Source of the DNA: a virus
Length of the DNA: 23,492 nt
Strand: one strand, 5' to 3'
IMG/VR virus record: IMGVR_UViG_3300049827_000049
Span: 1-23,492 of that record
The notes below the pieces were generated by a model, which saw nothing but the letters and a program-made list of their open reading frames with translations, did not search any database and had not been told where the DNA came from. Positions 5,354 to 11,871 of this stretch are shown piece by piece. A program made the translations under genes and the position numbers. How positions within the stretch are numbered: the stretch's first letter is position 1; every line of letters starts with the position of its first letter.

Positions 5354-6187
5354 TCAGGCAAGCAGTTTAGCCAGCGTCTTCGGCCCAGCAACTCCATCAG
5401 CAGCCAGCCCGTTGGCTGTTTGCCATTTCTTCAGCGCAGCCTCTGTGGCAGGGCCAAACGATCCGTCAGCTTCCAAGCCAAGTTCAGCTTGCATCCGTTT
5501 CACGTTTTCGCCCGTGGAGCCTTTTTTCAACACGCCGGGAATGGCAGATGCGTGTGTGATCGGGGCTGGCACAGCGCCACCGAGGACAGCCAAGGCTTGC
5601 TCATAGTGCTTCTTGCGGTCATCGAGGCCAATCGTGCCGCCGTTCACCAGCTTGGTCATCTTCACGATGTCGCGCTCGTCGCAAGCAATGTTGATCTTTC
5701 GGCTGTTCCAATACCAGCAAGCCGATTCCAATGCTCCCTTCTTGGTCTGCAGATAGTCGATGGCTTGTTCTGGCGTCATGCCAACACTTTTTCCAAACGC
5801 AGTAATATTGTCACGCCCAGTCAACTGGACGATCCCTCTGCCTCTGAACTTAAAGCCATCCCCAGATGCCGTATCCCCATTGCCAAGACGATTGGCATAA
5901 ATGAAGTTGGCGATTTTTTCAGGCTGCTTTTCGTAGTCGGCTGCATTGCGCCCAGCCTTGGAAAAATATTTGCTGAACAGCTTTTCCAGTGTTTCCTTCC
6001 GATAGCTCAGGTTCTCAGAGAGAACCGAAAAATTCATGCTCTCATGGCACGTTTGAGCGAAGAAGCCAGCGATGCGGTTGGGGGTGTTGATCTCGTACTT
6101 CGGCAGGATTTCCAGCGCGGCATCGGCCCACGCAGCGGCATCAGCGTTGCCGTGCAGTATATGGATGATGTGGTCTTTGGTCAGCAT
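5354..6187 (-). CDS. Endolysin: GH19-type muramidase/chitinase domain plus peptidoglycan-binding domain
   Basis: A 277-aa protein. The N-terminal about 200 residues are a glycoside hydrolase family 19-like lysin. FFAQTCHESMNF carries the catalytic Glu (E49) and SENLSY the second (E58). KFRGRGIVQLTGRDN (113-127) is the conserved substrate loop, and VNGGTIGLDDRKKHY (181-195) completes the fold. The last 60 residues are a PG_binding_1 domain: LKKGSTGENVKRMQAEL, then DGSFGPATEAALKKWQ and DGVAGPKTLAKLL. It cleaves the glycan backbone of peptidoglycan at lysis. No signal peptide is present, so it needs a holin to reach the wall. ATG 6187 has AAGGAGA about 6 nt upstream. It is the last gene of the late operon. 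Domain order (catalytic, then binding) is one of the two usual arrangements. Confidence 0.92.
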   Translation of the reverse strand: MLTKDHIIHILHGNADAAAWADAALEILPKYEINTPNRIAGFFAQTCHESMNFSVLSENLSYRKETLEKLFSKYFSKAGRNAADYEKQPEKIANFIYANRLGNGDTASGDGFKFRGRGIVQLTGRDNITAFGKSVGMTPEQAIDYLQTKKGALESACWYWNSRKINIACDERDIVKMTKLVNGGTIGLDDRKKHYEQALAVLGGAVPAPITHASAIPGVLKKGSTGENVKRMQAELGLEADGSFGPATEAALKKWQTANGLAADGVAGPKTLAKLLA

Positions 6188-6198
6188 TTACATTCTCC

Positions 6199-6606
6199 TT
6201 ATTCGCACCAAGATTGTTTCGCATCGCCTTTGTATGGACGGGCAAGGCCAGCAGAGATCAGGCTATCCGATAGGCTGACCCCGTCTAAAACGACCATGCC
6301 CAGCACGCGGCCCCCATACTTATCCCAGCCCTTGATGTGAATATCGACTTCTTTTGCCTTGGCAACGGCACGTTGTGTAAAGCGTGTTGCTTCCACTGCC
6401 TTCTTTGCCTCAGCTTCGCACTTAGCGCGAGGGGCTTTCTCTGGGGTGTCTACGCCGATCACCCTGATCGACAGCTTCGGCGGCAGAGTTTCGGGCAGGA
6501 AGTCCACCGCGATCTCGACAGTGTCGCCGTCAATGACGCGGCTAATTTCATAGGGAGTTGCGGCAAGTGGGCTGGCTGATAAAAGCAGGGCAACGAGCCA
6601 CTTCAT
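6199..6606 (-). CDS. Exported staphylococcal-type nuclease (SNase/thermonuclease family)
   Basis: A 135-aa protein. The signal peptide MKWLVALLLSASPLAA is followed by the SNase core. VIDGDTVEI (24-32) holds the Ca-binding Asp. IRVIGVDTPE (47-56) provides the equivalents of the catalytic Arg, Asp-Thr and Glu (R48, D53, T54, E56). DKYGGRVLG (95-103) supplies the second catalytic Arg (R100), and LISAGLARPY is the C-terminal conserved block. All key residues are present, so it should be an active Ca-dependent nuclease acting in the periplasm or outside. The mature part has two cysteines (C63 and C134) that could pair. Its start overlaps the stop of the 59-aa gene (ATGA), and it ends 11 bases before the endolysin. 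Placement in a lysis cassette is uncommon; possible jobs are degrading extracellular DNA after lysis or attacking incoming DNA. Confidence 0.88.
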   Translation of the reverse strand: MKWLVALLLSASPLAATPYEISRVIDGDTVEIAVDFLPETLPPKLSIRVIGVDTPEKAPRAKCEAEAKKAVEATRFTQRAVAKAKEVDIHIKGWDKYGGRVLGMVVLDGVSLSDSLISAGLARPYKGDAKQSWCE

Positions 6607-6782
6607 TTCTTCTTCCCCACACCTTTGGCCACAGCGCCGATCACATCGGTCACATCGCCCGTGACGGCGGTTTTGATAAGGCCTTCCACTTGCGGCGGCA
6701 AATCCACCTTGTCCAGCACCGCATCCGCGATCTGCCCTTTGATCTTTTTGCCAATCAGCGCACCCACCAGTTTACCGATCAT
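6603..6782 (-). CDS. 59-aa small basic amphipathic protein in lysis cassette
   Basis: ATG 6782 follows GAGGAGAAGACAGA and encodes 59 residues ending at TGA 6603-6605. It has ATGA overlaps with both the holin candidate upstream and the nuclease downstream, so the gene is well supported despite its size. The protein starts MIGKLVGALIGKKIKGQIAD and ends VIGAVAKGVGKKK. It is Gly/Ala/Val-rich and Lys-rich, with a glycine-zipper-like GxxxG spacing at its start but no segment hydrophobic enough for a sure transmembrane helix. It could bind membranes as an amphipathic helix and assist or time lysis. I recognise no named family with confidence. Confidence 0.65.
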   Translation of the reverse strand: MIGKLVGALIGKKIKGQIADAVLDKVDLPPQVEGLIKTAVTGDVTDVIGAVAKGVGKKK

Positions 6783-7042
6783 TCTGTCTTCTCCTCAATT
6801 GGTTTGCTGCGGTTGTTGCCAGCGGCCATCACTCCGCCAAGAGCGCCAACGATGAAGCTGGCAATGGGTGTCAGCAGTTCGAAGAACTTGCGGTCGTTCT
6901 CGCTGCTTTCGCCCATAGGCTGGGTCACAAAAACCAGCGAATACAGGATCGTGAAGATGACGCCCGCGAGGATCACGACCAACGCGCAGCCGATAAAATA
7001 TCGCAGCTTGGCTTCCAGTTCATCAGAATCAGTCTTAGCCAT
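6779..7042 (-). CDS. Putative holin (two transmembrane segments)
   Basis: An 87-aa protein with a short charged N-terminus (MAKTDSDELEAKLR). Transmembrane segment 1 is YFIGCALVVILAGVIFTILY, continuing to VFV. A polar loop with MGESSENDRKFFE follows. Segment 2 is LLTPIASFIVGALGGVMAAG, and the C-terminal tail (NNRSKPIEEKTE) is charged. Length, two segments and position just upstream of the small peptide, nuclease and endolysin fit a class II-type holin, which would form lesions that release the endolysin. AGGAGG with 5-nt spacing precedes ATG 7042. The family is not certain, because another transmembrane protein (77 aa, near 10.5 kb) could also serve as holin or antiholin. Confidence 0.65.
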   Translation of the reverse strand: MAKTDSDELEAKLRYFIGCALVVILAGVIFTILYSLVFVTQPMGESSENDRKFFELLTPIASFIVGALGGVMAAGNNRSKPIEEKTE

Positions 7043-7223
7043 TTGTTCCTCCTAGCAAATCTTGTGGACATTGTTTCGTCGCCGTGCAGATCGGCGGCAG
7101 GCATTCTGGATTGGTCCAGTTGTCTGGGTTTTGGCAGGGATAACGATAGAAGCCATCCTTGCTGATCACAAAGACGGCAACGATGGCACAAGCAAAGACC
7201 AGCCAAAGCAGTTTCTCTTTCAT
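7035..7223 (-). CDS. 62-aa membrane-anchored cysteine-rich protein
   Basis: The N-terminal segment MKEKLLWLVFACAIVAVFVI is a transmembrane anchor or signal. The remainder has four cysteines in a compact pattern (YPCQNPDNWTNPECLPPICT, then KQCPQDL), consistent with a small disulfide-bonded periplasmic domain. I recall a similar Y-P-C-Q-D/N-P-x-N-W signature in late genes of marine podoviruses and siphoviruses, of unknown function. A spanin-like or envelope-perturbing role is possible but unsupported. The stop overlaps the holin candidate's start region by 8 bases. Confidence 0.7.
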   Translation of the reverse strand: MKEKLLWLVFACAIVAVFVISKDGFYRYPCQNPDNWTNPECLPPICTATKQCPQDLLGGTNG

Positions 7224-7233
7224 CTCACCATCC

Positions 7234-7734
7234 TCATTGTGCCAACGGGTTGTCTAAAGCCCGTTGCAGTTTGCCGTTTAGCCGATCTTCCAACTCTTTC
7301 ATGTCTTGGTCTTGCGACATCCGAAGCTGGTCGCGCCTTGTCTCGAACCGTTTTTCAGCATCGTCGATCAGGCTGCGAACCTTTTCCTCATTGGTCCTTA
7401 CCGCATCTTCTGCCCGATCCACCTGTTTTTCAAGTTGGATGATGTCATCCTTCAGCCCGTTTTTGATGTCGCGGGCATAGTCCAAGGCTTCCTGCACCTT
7501 GGCATCCATCACTTCCATCTGTTGCTGATACGCGCCAAGGTCCATGCCAGCGACAGCTTCAACCTTTTGATACATCAGAAAGCCACCATACAAACCGCCG
7601 CATATAGTAGACAGCATGGCAACAGTCGCAGCGATGGTGGCTGGTGTCATCTCAATGCCAAGGATTGTAAAAGCCTTATCCTTTAGGCCGTCAATCCCAT
7701 CTAGCTGATCACCAAGGTTGCGTGGCGTTTTCAT
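7234..7734 (-). CDS. Membrane-anchored coiled-coil protein
   Basis: A 166-aa protein. Residues about 30-55 (MTPATIAATVAMLSTICGGL and YGGFLMYQ) form a single transmembrane helix with a cytoplasmic-like N-terminus. From about 60 to the end it is a long charged coiled coil (KVQEALDYARDIKNGLKDDI, IQLEKQVDRAEDAVRTNEEK). The layout (anchor plus extended periplasmic rod) recalls inner-membrane spanin subunits, but those are usually shorter, and no outer-membrane lipoprotein partner is evident. ATG 7734 overlaps the preceding stop (ATGA). Other possibilities are a structural late protein or an oligomeric envelope scaffold. Confidence 0.7.
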   Translation of the reverse strand: MKTPRNLGDQLDGIDGLKDKAFTILGIEMTPATIAATVAMLSTICGGLYGGFLMYQKVEAVAGMDLGAYQQQMEVMDAKVQEALDYARDIKNGLKDDIIQLEKQVDRAEDAVRTNEEKVRSLIDDAEKRFETRRDQLRMSQDQDMKELEDRLNGKLQRALDNPLAQ

Positions 7735-8135
7735 GGTTCAAAATTCGTCTGATCTTCTTGCAATGCCTTCATGGCATCAAGTTCGGATTGCAGTTGCTGT
7801 ATCTCTAAGCGCCGTTGCTGAAGTTCAAGAAGGTAAAGCTGGTTGCAGTCGATCCGCGATTTTGGCGCATTTAACGGAATGACAATGCGGGCAAACAAGC
7901 CGATGTCTTTGGTTTGAGGCAATAGGCCAGTGCCGCCAACATTGTTGACACCGCCAAGCACACCCAATTCAAGGTTGGTGCTGCCACCGATAGCCATGGT
8001 GCAATCCAACTCACCAGCGCGAAAGCTGTCGCTTTGGTAACTCATGGGTGACGTAGGTAGCTGCAAAGCCAACGAACTGCTGTCAGCCTGTGCGGCGCCG
8101 CTAACTAATGCCAAGATGACAGCCAGCCGCTTCAT
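7731..8135 (-). CDS. Exported protein with C-terminal coiled coil
   Basis: A 134-aa protein. The signal peptide MKRLAVILALVSGAAQA with an AQA cleavage site is followed by a glycine-rich, strand-rich middle (GGSTNLELGVLGGVNNVGGT) and a C-terminal helix with heptad character (LLELQQRRLEIQQLQSELDA). The mature protein has exactly two cysteines (ELDC and RIDC), which probably form a disulfide. It is coupled by 4-base overlaps to both neighbours. I recall small proteins of this layout in marine phage late regions without a known function. The coiled coil could pair with that of the downstream membrane-anchored protein. Confidence 0.7.
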   Translation of the reverse strand: MKRLAVILALVSGAAQADSSSLALQLPTSPMSYQSDSFRAGELDCTMAIGGSTNLELGVLGGVNNVGGTGLLPQTKDIGLFARIVIPLNAPKSRIDCNQLYLLELQQRRLEIQQLQSELDAMKALQEDQTNFEP

Positions 8136-8515
8136 GCCTTTTCACCATCCAGACGCGAACAGATGCGCGATGAGACGATGGTGTTATCTTCTTGCCCAGC
8201 CTTTAACATTGACGTTGTGCAGACATAAACCACACGCTGCACATCGGCTTGCCTGATATAGATTTCAAAGGCTTTTCTGGCCCCTGATGGAACGTGCATA
8301 ACACGCTGTGCCGATGCGAAGGCAATAGGTTGCCATTCGGCATCAAAAACGCCGACAGCAAAATACTCAACATCGTCACGCGCATTGAACAGCGATAGAT
8401 CAGCTTGCATGATTTCTGGCACAGATGATGAATGCAGCTTTGGATAAGCTGGCGTCATTTCATGTGCCGCAACCGCAGTTGACATAAAGATCAACGCTGA
8501 TGCCATCCGTATCAT
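8132..8515 (-). CDS. Exported beta-sandwich protein, possibly chaperone-like
   Basis: A 127-aa protein. MIRMASALIFMSTAVAA is a signal peptide. The mature chain is beta-rich (ADLSLFNARDDVEYFAVGVF, EWQPIAFASAQRVMHVPSGA, RKAFEIYIR, RVVYVCTTS) and its strand-by-strand run recalls the N-terminal domain of PapD-type periplasmic chaperones. That is a weak structural impression, not a family match. Two cysteines (VYVC and SRIC) could pair. ATG 8515 overlaps the preceding stop (ATGA), which I prefer over the GTG at 8527. The gene directly follows a pilin-like exported protein. Confidence 0.65.
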   Translation of the reverse strand: MIRMASALIFMSTAVAAHEMTPAYPKLHSSSVPEIMQADLSLFNARDDVEYFAVGVFDAEWQPIAFASAQRVMHVPSGARKAFEIYIRQADVQRVVYVCTTSMLKAGQEDNTIVSSRICSRLDGEKA

Positions 8516-9006
8516 TTTGCGATGCACTCAGCTTGAATGATGGCGCGATAGGTCCCCGCGGGGAAGGCTTTGTTGAATCCGTATTCGGCGGTTGAATCGA
8601 CCTTGAAGAAGGTTGTGCCAGCGGTGGTTAGGTCAAACTCAGTGGTGGCATCATATTCAACTTTGTCGGCATCATAGGCCGACATATCAGGGTCAGAGAC
8701 GTTTGATACAGATGTTCCGCCTGTCCATGTGACAGTATCAATTAAGGTTGGGCTGGTTGAAAACGATGTCGGATGCGTGATGCGGGCGATGTAGTAGCCA
8801 GCCAGCGCAACATCATATCTGATGCTTGGCGTAACACCGCCATCAGCAGGGCTGGCACTCAGCTTGCTTGGTGTAGGGTTGCCGTAAACTCCAGTGCGGT
8901 CGGTGCGGATGATGCACTTGGCCTGAACATTGCCTTCGATCTGGACGTTATCAGCCAGCGCAATTTGTGGCAGCAAGGCCAGTGCAATGATTGCAAGATG
9001 TTTCAT
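8512..9006 (-). CDS. Exported pilin-like/spore-coat-U-like beta protein
   Basis: A 164-aa protein. Signal peptide MKHLAIIALALLPQIALA is followed by NVQIEGNVQAKCIIRTDRTG. The chain is Ser/Thr-rich and strand-rich and closes with FPAGTYRAIIQAECIAK. A cysteine near the start and one in the last strand, with the G-x-Y-x-A-x-I-x-A-x-C ending, resemble fimbrial subunits and spore-coat-U-type proteins, where those cysteines form a disulfide. This is pattern recognition only. ATG 9006 has AAGGA 7 nt upstream and is preferred over the longer frame from 9036. Located among other exported proteins of the late operon, it may decorate the cell or virion or act in the periplasm. Confidence 0.7.
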   Translation of the reverse strand: MKHLAIIALALLPQIALADNVQIEGNVQAKCIIRTDRTGVYGNPTPSKLSASPADGGVTPSIRYDVALAGYYIARITHPTSFSTSPTLIDTVTWTGGTSVSNVSDPDMSAYDADKVEYDATTEFDLTTAGTTFFKVDSTAEYGFNKAFPAGTYRAIIQAECIAK

Positions 9007-9016
9007 GTCAACGTCC

Positions 9017-9886
9017 TTACTGATATTGCAGATCAATCATCTGCTCATGCAGCACTTGCTGCGCTAGGCCATTCCGCAGCCCACGGCGGTTTTCTGGCAG
9101 TTTGCCATCGACCAACATGGGTGCATCCGCGTAAGAGCCGCCATCAAGTTCTGCGGCATAATAGGCGCTCATCTCAGAAGTATAACCCATTGCGACCAGA
9201 ATAGCATCCTGAGAAATGCCATTGACCAAGGCCAGCGCGTTCTTGGATGCAGCTAGGCCACGCTCTAGCCTTGCTTTGCGTTCCTTATCATCGTTTTGAT
9301 CTTCTTTGGCTGCTTCTTCGTCTTGATATTCCTGATCTGTTTTCTGGGTTGCGATGCGATATGCTTCATCTTTCAAGGCATCATAGCTTGCCTGTTCTTC
9401 CACAGTCACAGGCACAGTCGGCGGTTCATAGCCTTCGCAAGATGGGCTGGATTGCGGATTGGCGCACTGATCAACGCGATAGGCATAGATCACAGACGCA
9501 TCCGAAATCGTGCCTTCGCCTTCGACCTCAATTGAGCCGATGCCCCAATACTCCAATGGGATGTTAGAAACTGGAATGCCTCTGGTGATGGTATTGCCAG
9601 CAAGGCCAGACCAATCATCTGTTTCGCGGAAAATGTAACCGCTGCCCAACGCGTTTTCGTTTTGCACATGGACCAAGGCATCTGCGGCTGGGTCTTTGCC
9701 GATGGTATAGCGGTAGTAAACGCCAGTGACATCTAGGCCAACAACATCGGGCATGATGTTCACCATGTCCCACGTTATGCCACTGGATGCGGCATTCCCG
9801 CTTGTGCCGTAGCTATAGGGGTCAGAGTGCGATAAGGATGCCCAAGACGCCAAGCAAAGCGCCAATGCCCATTTTTGTTTTGCCAT
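9017..9886 (-). CDS. Exported protein of unknown function with central charged helix
   Basis: A 289-aa protein. The signal peptide MAKQKWALALCLASWASLSH is followed by an N-terminal beta-rich domain (WDMVNIMPDVVGLDVTGVYY, VIYAYRVDQC). A conserved-looking cysteine pair (DQCANPQSSPSCEGYEPP) leads into a highly charged helical linker (TDQEYQDEEAAKEDQNDDKE), and the C-terminus is helical. ATG 9886 has AGGG about 8 nt upstream. The gene overlaps the end of the preceding gene by 65 bases, unusually long for this operon. The TVP..VPVTVEEQ linker suggests two domains. I do not recognise the function. It could be a virion-associated or periplasmic structural protein. Confidence 0.7.
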   Translation of the reverse strand: MAKQKWALALCLASWASLSHSDPYSYGTSGNAASSGITWDMVNIMPDVVGLDVTGVYYRYTIGKDPAADALVHVQNENALGSGYIFRETDDWSGLAGNTITRGIPVSNIPLEYWGIGSIEVEGEGTISDASVIYAYRVDQCANPQSSPSCEGYEPPTVPVTVEEQASYDALKDEAYRIATQKTDQEYQDEEAAKEDQNDDKERKARLERGLAASKNALALVNGISQDAILVAMGYTSEMSAYYAAELDGGSYADAPMLVDGKLPENRRGLRNGLAQQVLHEQMIDLQYQ

Positions 9887-10415
9887 CAATGCGGCCCTTC
9901 TGGTTGCCTTCGGCGCGGTCTGGGTCGGCTTCCCATGCCGCCTTTGCTTCCTCGCCGATCATGCCATCGTATGGGCATGGTGTGCCAGCATCTAGCATGG
10001 ATTGGAAAACCCGTTCATCTTGGCACATGGTTGAAACTGCGGCGACCTTCATGCCCATATCATACAGGGCTTTGGCATTCTTGAGGCGCTCACAGTTCAT
10101 ATCGCGCACAGTCTTGCCCGCCGACAGGCCGAGGATTTGAGTTTGCACTGCGCCAGCGATGCCGACAGTGCAGAGATCGTTTCCGTTGCCCGCGCTGAAC
10201 TGAGGCGAAACTGCCGTTGGCGGGGGCGAAATCACAGTGGTGGTCATCTCGCCTGTGGTGTTCACAGAGCCGTCAGAGCCTGACCATGTGCATATGTAGC
10301 CTTCTGGGCATTCTATTGGTGCGGTCTGTGAATGCGCGATGGCAGCGGCAAAAAGGAAACCTAGCACAATGATGCAAATGACGATGATCTGATCTTTGTC
10401 TGGCTTCAGCTTCAT
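9822..10415 (-). CDS. Exported cysteine-rich protein with terminal membrane helices
   Basis: A 197-aa protein. The N-terminal signal-anchor (IIVICIIVLGFLFAAAIAHS) is followed by six cysteines in the mature part (IECPEGYICTW, NDLC, MNCERL, TMCQDE, GTPCPYDG), an acidic/Pro-rich region and a C-terminal hydrophobic helix (MGIGALLGVLGILIAL) that may anchor it in the membrane. The segment GAVQTQILGLSAGKTVRDMN, continuing CERLKNAKALYDMGMKVAAV, reminds me of a family common in marine phages near tail-fibre genes, with no assigned role. The start overlaps the upstream stop (ATGA). The even cysteine count and export signals point to a disulfide-stabilised envelope protein. Confidence 0.7.
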   Translation of the reverse strand: MKLKPDKDQIIVICIIVLGFLFAAAIAHSQTAPIECPEGYICTWSGSDGSVNTTGEMTTTVISPPPTAVSPQFSAGNGNDLCTVGIAGAVQTQILGLSAGKTVRDMNCERLKNAKALYDMGMKVAAVSTMCQDERVFQSMLDAGTPCPYDGMIGEEAKAAWEADPDRAEGNQKGRIDGKTKMGIGALLGVLGILIAL

Positions 10416-10645
10416 TTTCTCAGCACCGCTTCGATGGTATCCAGCTTCTCAAAGATGCGGCGAAAATTCTCCCGCATTTCAATCGACTCTTTATCATGGG
10501 CTTGCTTGGTTGCCTCATGCACAGCTTGCAGCACGGCGATCTGGGTCGCATGGCTTTGCTGGGTGCGATACATCATCAGCACACCAGCCGCGATGGGGGC
10601 GACGATCCACTGCATGGTTGTGTTGATTACGTCCAGAAATTCCAT
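10412..10645 (-). CDS. Small transmembrane coiled-coil protein (possible holin/antiholin)
   Basis: A 77-aa protein. MEFLDVINTTMQWIVAPIAA and GVLMMY form one transmembrane helix with a short periplasmic N-terminus, then a charged coiled coil (HEATKQAHDKESIEMRENFR, RIFEKLDTIEAVLRK). AGAGG stands about 7 nt before ATG 10645. The ATG at 10651 would form an ATGA overlap but places that sequence too close, so the start is uncertain by two codons. A single membrane helix followed by a coiled coil is common among phage proteins encoded near lysis genes, so an antiholin-like or lysis-regulating role is one possibility. Confidence 0.6.
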   Translation of the reverse strand: MEFLDVINTTMQWIVAPIAAGVLMMYRTQQSHATQIAVLQAVHEATKQAHDKESIEMRENFRRIFEKLDTIEAVLRK

Positions 10646-10647
10646 GC

Positions 10648-10974
10648 TCATGCCTCTGGATAGGGAAAGCGGGTTTTGATCTCTGCGACCTTGGCTTGCC
10701 ATTCTTCAACAGTTGCTTCACCGCGTTGCGACATAAAAAACAGCGGGTCGGCCTCTGCGCGATATGCTGCCGCACGGGATGCTTGCTGTTGTTCCAATGT
10801 CGGCGGTTCAGGTTCAGGTTCAGGCAACGGGATGAACACGCCATCCACATAGCTGCCGCCAATCTGACAACCTTCAGTGGCTTCAGGCCAATCAGCGCAC
10901 CAATCTGGGATGTTAGTTGGATCAATGGCGATGATGTTCGTGACGATACCGTTTTTTATCTCAGCTTTATTCAT
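10648..10974 (-). CDS. Tail-fibre companion protein (phage tail/assembly-like)
   Basis: A 108-aa protein. MNKAEIKNGIVTNIIAIDPT and the region around DWCADWPEATEGCQIGGSYV form a small N-terminal beta domain. It is followed by a Pro/Glu linker (PLPEPEPEPPTLEQQQ) and a helical C-terminal block (AYRAEADPLFFMSQRGEATV ... EIKTRFPYPE). The last block is very common in proteins encoded beside tail-fibre genes of siphoviruses, usually annotated only as tail fibre assembly or hypothetical. Direct coupling to the fibre gene (TAATG) supports a role in fibre assembly or as a fibre-associated subunit. Confidence 0.7.
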   Translation of the reverse strand: MNKAEIKNGIVTNIIAIDPTNIPDWCADWPEATEGCQIGGSYVDGVFIPLPEPEPEPPTLEQQQASRAAAYRAEADPLFFMSQRGEATVEEWQAKVAEIKTRFPYPEA

Positions 10975-11864
10975 TATTTGAACTCCATGATCATAATGAC
11001 GCCAGCCGCGCCAGAAAAACCAGAAGAAGTAGTGCTGCCGTTTCTTCCGCCGCCACCATTACCATATAAAGTTGCTGCTTGGCTTTGCTTGGTTGGACCG
11101 CCCCAGAAAGAACCCCCACCCAGACCGCCAGAACTTGTAGTGAAAGCATTCGCCCCAAAACCACCTTCTATGTTTATGATTCCACCAGAAGCCGTCCCTC
11201 CACTGCCGCCACCAGCGCTGCCTTGACCACCACCACCTGTAAGACTTGATAAAGTTGATGAGCCTCCATCGGAACCATGACCAGTGCCAGATGCACCACC
11301 AACCCCCGCTGCCCCAACAGTTGCAGTTACTGCTCCAAGAGTTGTTAGGTTTAAAACACCAATTGCAGTTGCACCACCACCACTACCAGCTCTTGCGTTG
11401 CTGGTGTTGCTTGTTCCCTGCGTTCCGCCACCCCCTCCCGTAACAAAGGCAATGCCATACTTATAACCAGAAGTTGGCGTATATGTTCCAGTTGCGGTAA
11501 AGACTTGGATGTTTACGCCAGCGGCGGGGTTTAAAGCAGTAATAGCCTGAGCCACCCGCAAAGCCGTCATGCCTTTAACATTGTTTGTCCCAGCCTCCGC
11601 TTCGGCCTGTGTCGCTGGCAGGAAGTTTGGGTTAAACACGTTGTTGGTTTGGTCAACAGTGCCAAGCGTGATCCAGCCAGAGTTGGCCTCGTTACGCATT
11701 TTTAGCAGATCGTTGGCAGTGTCATACCAGATCATGTTGGCGTAAGTTGTGGTTGGCGCGGTCGCACCGCTATTCTGGCTTGCGATGGCTTGGAACAAGC
11801 TGTTTAGATCAGCGCGGGCCGCTGCTGATGCTTGGTTGTCTATCACATAGTCATGCTGTGCCAT
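10974..11864 (-). CDS. Tail fibre with glycine-rich receptor-binding tip
   Basis: A 296-aa protein. The N-terminus (MAQHDYVIDNQASAAARADL, then NSLFQAIASQNSGATAPTTT and YANMIWYDTANDLLKMRNEA) is the conserved attachment domain of many marine phage fibres. A short linker (PNFLPATQAEAEAGTNNVKG) leads to the tip domain from about residue 120: VFTATGTYTPTSGYKYGIAF, then many glycine blocks (GGGGG, GSGGG, GGGGQG, GGGGR) and the closing strand GAAGVIMIMEF. Glycine-rich tips of this type form polyglycine-II-like sandwiches in T-even-type adhesins; similarity here is by composition and the closing motif. It should contact the host receptor. GAGGACAAC precedes ATG 11864, which lies 7 bases after the hub gene's stop. 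Confidence 0.85.
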   Translation of the reverse strand: MAQHDYVIDNQASAAARADLNSLFQAIASQNSGATAPTTTYANMIWYDTANDLLKMRNEANSGWITLGTVDQTNNVFNPNFLPATQAEAEAGTNNVKGMTALRVAQAITALNPAAGVNIQVFTATGTYTPTSGYKYGIAFVTGGGGGTQGTSNTSNARAGSGGGATAIGVLNLTTLGAVTATVGAAGVGGASGTGHGSDGGSSTLSSLTGGGGQGSAGGGSGGTASGGIINIEGGFGANAFTTSSGGLGGGSFWGGPTKQSQAATLYGNGGGGRNGSTTSSGFSGAAGVIMIMEFK

Positions 11865-11871
11865 GTTGTCC

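Noticed and set aside
5267-6340. 357-aa plus-strand frame across the endolysin
   Set aside because: It lies antisense to a clear GH19 endolysin with intact catalytic motifs and runs through the terminator hairpin; no family resemblance.
7035-7734. Rz/Rz1-type spanin pair
   Set aside because: The 166-aa protein has an anchor and coiled coil, but no lipobox-bearing outer-membrane partner, nested or separate, was found, so I did not call spanins.
10696-11226. Proline-rich plus-strand frame opposite the fibre tip
   Set aside because: PP-rich runs are simply the complement of poly-Gly codons in the fibre.
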